The translations under genes were made by a program, and so were the position numbers. The notes below the pieces were generated by a model that did not search any database, had not been told where the DNA came from, and saw only the letters and a list, made by a program, of their open reading frames with translations. DNA of 13,733 nucleotides from CAZFDT01 sp964518335 (GTDB taxonomy: Bacteria; Planctomycetota; Phycisphaerae; Phycisphaerales; Phycisphaeraceae): positions 1 through 13,733 of the forward strand of contig CAZFDT010000110.1 in the NCBI GenBank assembly GCA_964518335.1. The letters are read 5' to 3'. This document shows, in pieces, positions 12,674 through 13,733 of this stretch (position 1 is its first letter; each line of letters starts with the position of its first letter).

Positions 12674-13733
12674 ATGAGTCGGATCAACACCAACGTCAGT
12701 TCTCTGATCTCCCAGCGGATTCTGGGCCAGCAGAACTCGTCCCTCACCAAGAGCCTGGAGAGGCTGAGCACCGGTCTGGCGATCAACCGCGGCGCCGACA
12801 ACCCCGCGGGCCTCATCGCCAGCGAGAACCTGCGCTCGGAGAAGGCTGCCATCACCGCCGCGATCGGCAACGCCGAACGCGCCGACCAGGTGGTCAACAT
12901 CGCCGAGGGCGGCCTGCAGGAGATCAACAGCCTCCTGCTGGAAGTGCAGTCGCTCGTGGGCCAGTCGGCCAACGACGCCGGCCTCTCCCGCGAGGAGCGC
13001 GAGGCCAACCAGCTCCAGATCGACTCGATCCTGGGCACCATCGACCGCATCGCGTCGCAGACGAGCTTCCAGGGCACCAAGCTGCTCAACGGCACGTTCG
13101 ACTTCACCGTCAGCGCCCAGAGCACCGAGGTCGCCGGGTTCAAGATCAATGCCGCCAAGCTCGGCTTCGGGCAGAACCGCGAGGTCGAAGTGCTCGTGAC
13201 GCAGTCGGCGCAGAACGCCGGCCTGTTCCTGTCGTTCGCGGCGACCAACCTGGACTTCAACGGGTCGGCCAACGCTCGCTTCACCTTCGAGCTCGCCGGC
13301 GCCCTGGGTAGCCGCGAGTTCACCTTCGCCTCGGGCACCACGCTCGATTCGATCGCCAAGAGCATCAACACCTTCAAGACGGTGACGGGCATCTCGGCGG
13401 TGGCGTCGGGTGACGGCCTGGTGCTCAAGAGCACCGAGTTCGGCTCGGCGCAGTTCGTCAGCGTGGACGTGGTGGATGACGGCGGCCAGGCCGGCGGCAT
13501 CGCCCTGCTCAACAGCAGCAACAACAACGAGGCGGTCGCCGGCGGGTTCTCGGCCTACAACACCGTGACCAACGCGGTCCGCGACGCCGGTCAGGACGTC
13601 GGGGCGATCATCAACGGCATCGCCGCCGTCGCCAAGGGCAAGGTCGCCAGCATCGCCACGGACTTCCTCGATCTGCAGATCGAGCTGACCGACGACGGCG
13701 CCCAGAACCTCGACGCCATCGACGCCTTCACCA
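12674..13733 (+). CDS. fliC: Flagellin (3' end beyond the window)
   Basis: Flagellin is exported through the flagellar type III system and polymerises into the filament. The 353 visible residues begin with the conserved D0/D1 region: MSRINTNVSSLISQRILGQQNSSLTKSLERLSTGLAINRGADNPAGL (1-47), ADQVVNIAEGGLQEINSLLLEVQSLVGQSAN (70-100) and TIDRIASQTSFQGTKLLNG (122-140). From about residue 141 follows a beta-rich, Ser/Thr/Asn-rich central region (D2-type), still continuing at the window end. The C-terminal D1/D0 helices are not included, so this is a window truncation, not a broken gene. Start ATG 12674 has GGAGG at 12660-12664 with a 9-nt spacer. Regulation is probably by the sigma-28 promoter and structured leader described upstream. 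Several Ser, Thr and Asn residues in the central region could carry glycans. Confidence 0.96.
   Translation, partial: MSRINTNVSSLISQRILGQQNSSLTKSLERLSTGLAINRGADNPAGLIASENLRSEKAAITAAIGNAERADQVVNIAEGGLQEINSLLLEVQSLVGQSANDAGLSREEREANQLQIDSILGTIDRIASQTSFQGTKLLNGTFDFTVSAQSTEVAGFKINAAKLGFGQNREVEVLVTQSAQNAGLFLSFAATNLDFNGSANARFTFELAGALGSREFTFASGTTLDSIAKSINTFKTVTGISAVASGDGLVLKSTEFGSAQFVSVDVVDDGGQAGGIALLNSSNNNEAVAGGFSAYNTVTNAVRDAGQDVGAIINGIAAVAKGKVASIATDFLDLQIELTDDGAQNLDAIDAFT

Overview
The window is about 13.7 kb of GC-rich bacterial DNA, and every gene I can support lies on the + strand. The flagellin, the FlgI-like HEAT-repeat lipoprotein, the REP-type transposase and the gene style together suggest a motile planctomycete, most likely of the class Phycisphaerae. 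That placement is inferred from protein style; there is no rRNA or other marker here to prove it.

Layout. (1) 3-479 is the 3' end of an unrecognised gene. (2) 634-2619 encodes a lipoprotein whose first half resembles the flagellar P-ring protein FlgI, followed by HEAT-like repeats. (3) 2756-6742 is smc, the chromosome-condensation ATPase. It is longer than usual because it carries two in-frame heptanucleotide-repeat elements (3031-3089 and 5728-5818), a REP-like palindrome in the hinge and an acidic C-terminal tail. (4) 7008-7439 is a DUF2203 protein with a clear promoter. (5) 7534-8595 is a long LOG-family Rossmann-fold protein, preceded by a terminator-like hairpin. (6) 8709-8909 is a tiny lipoprotein with an 11-residue repeat, bracketed by its own promoter and a perfect 12-bp terminator. 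(7) 8983-9729 is a REP/RAYT unit: two inverted copies of a 19-bp palindromic element immediately upstream of a HUH/Y1 transposase, with a third copy inside that gene and a fourth in smc. (8) 9785-11392 is a glycosyltransferase-methyltransferase fusion. (9) 11524-12237 is a Tat-exported lipoprotein N-acetylmuramoyl-L-alanine amidase. (10) 12674 to the window end is flagellin, truncated by the window edge. It lies behind a candidate sigma-28 promoter and a structured leader of about 265 nt.

How the parts may relate. Flagellar genes flank the window (FlgI-like protein on the left, flagellin on the right). Between them are envelope and surface functions (amidase, glycosyltransferase-methyltransferase) that could serve flagellum assembly or flagellin modification, plus unrelated housekeeping genes. 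Most genes seem to be transcribed singly: gaps are 50-440 nt, and several hold recognisable TTGACN-N16/17-NANAAT promoters. The most unusual content is the repeat biology: two repeat classes (heptad hairpins and REP-like palindromes) have both entered the essential smc gene without breaking its frame, and the likely mobiliser of the REP class lies in the same window.
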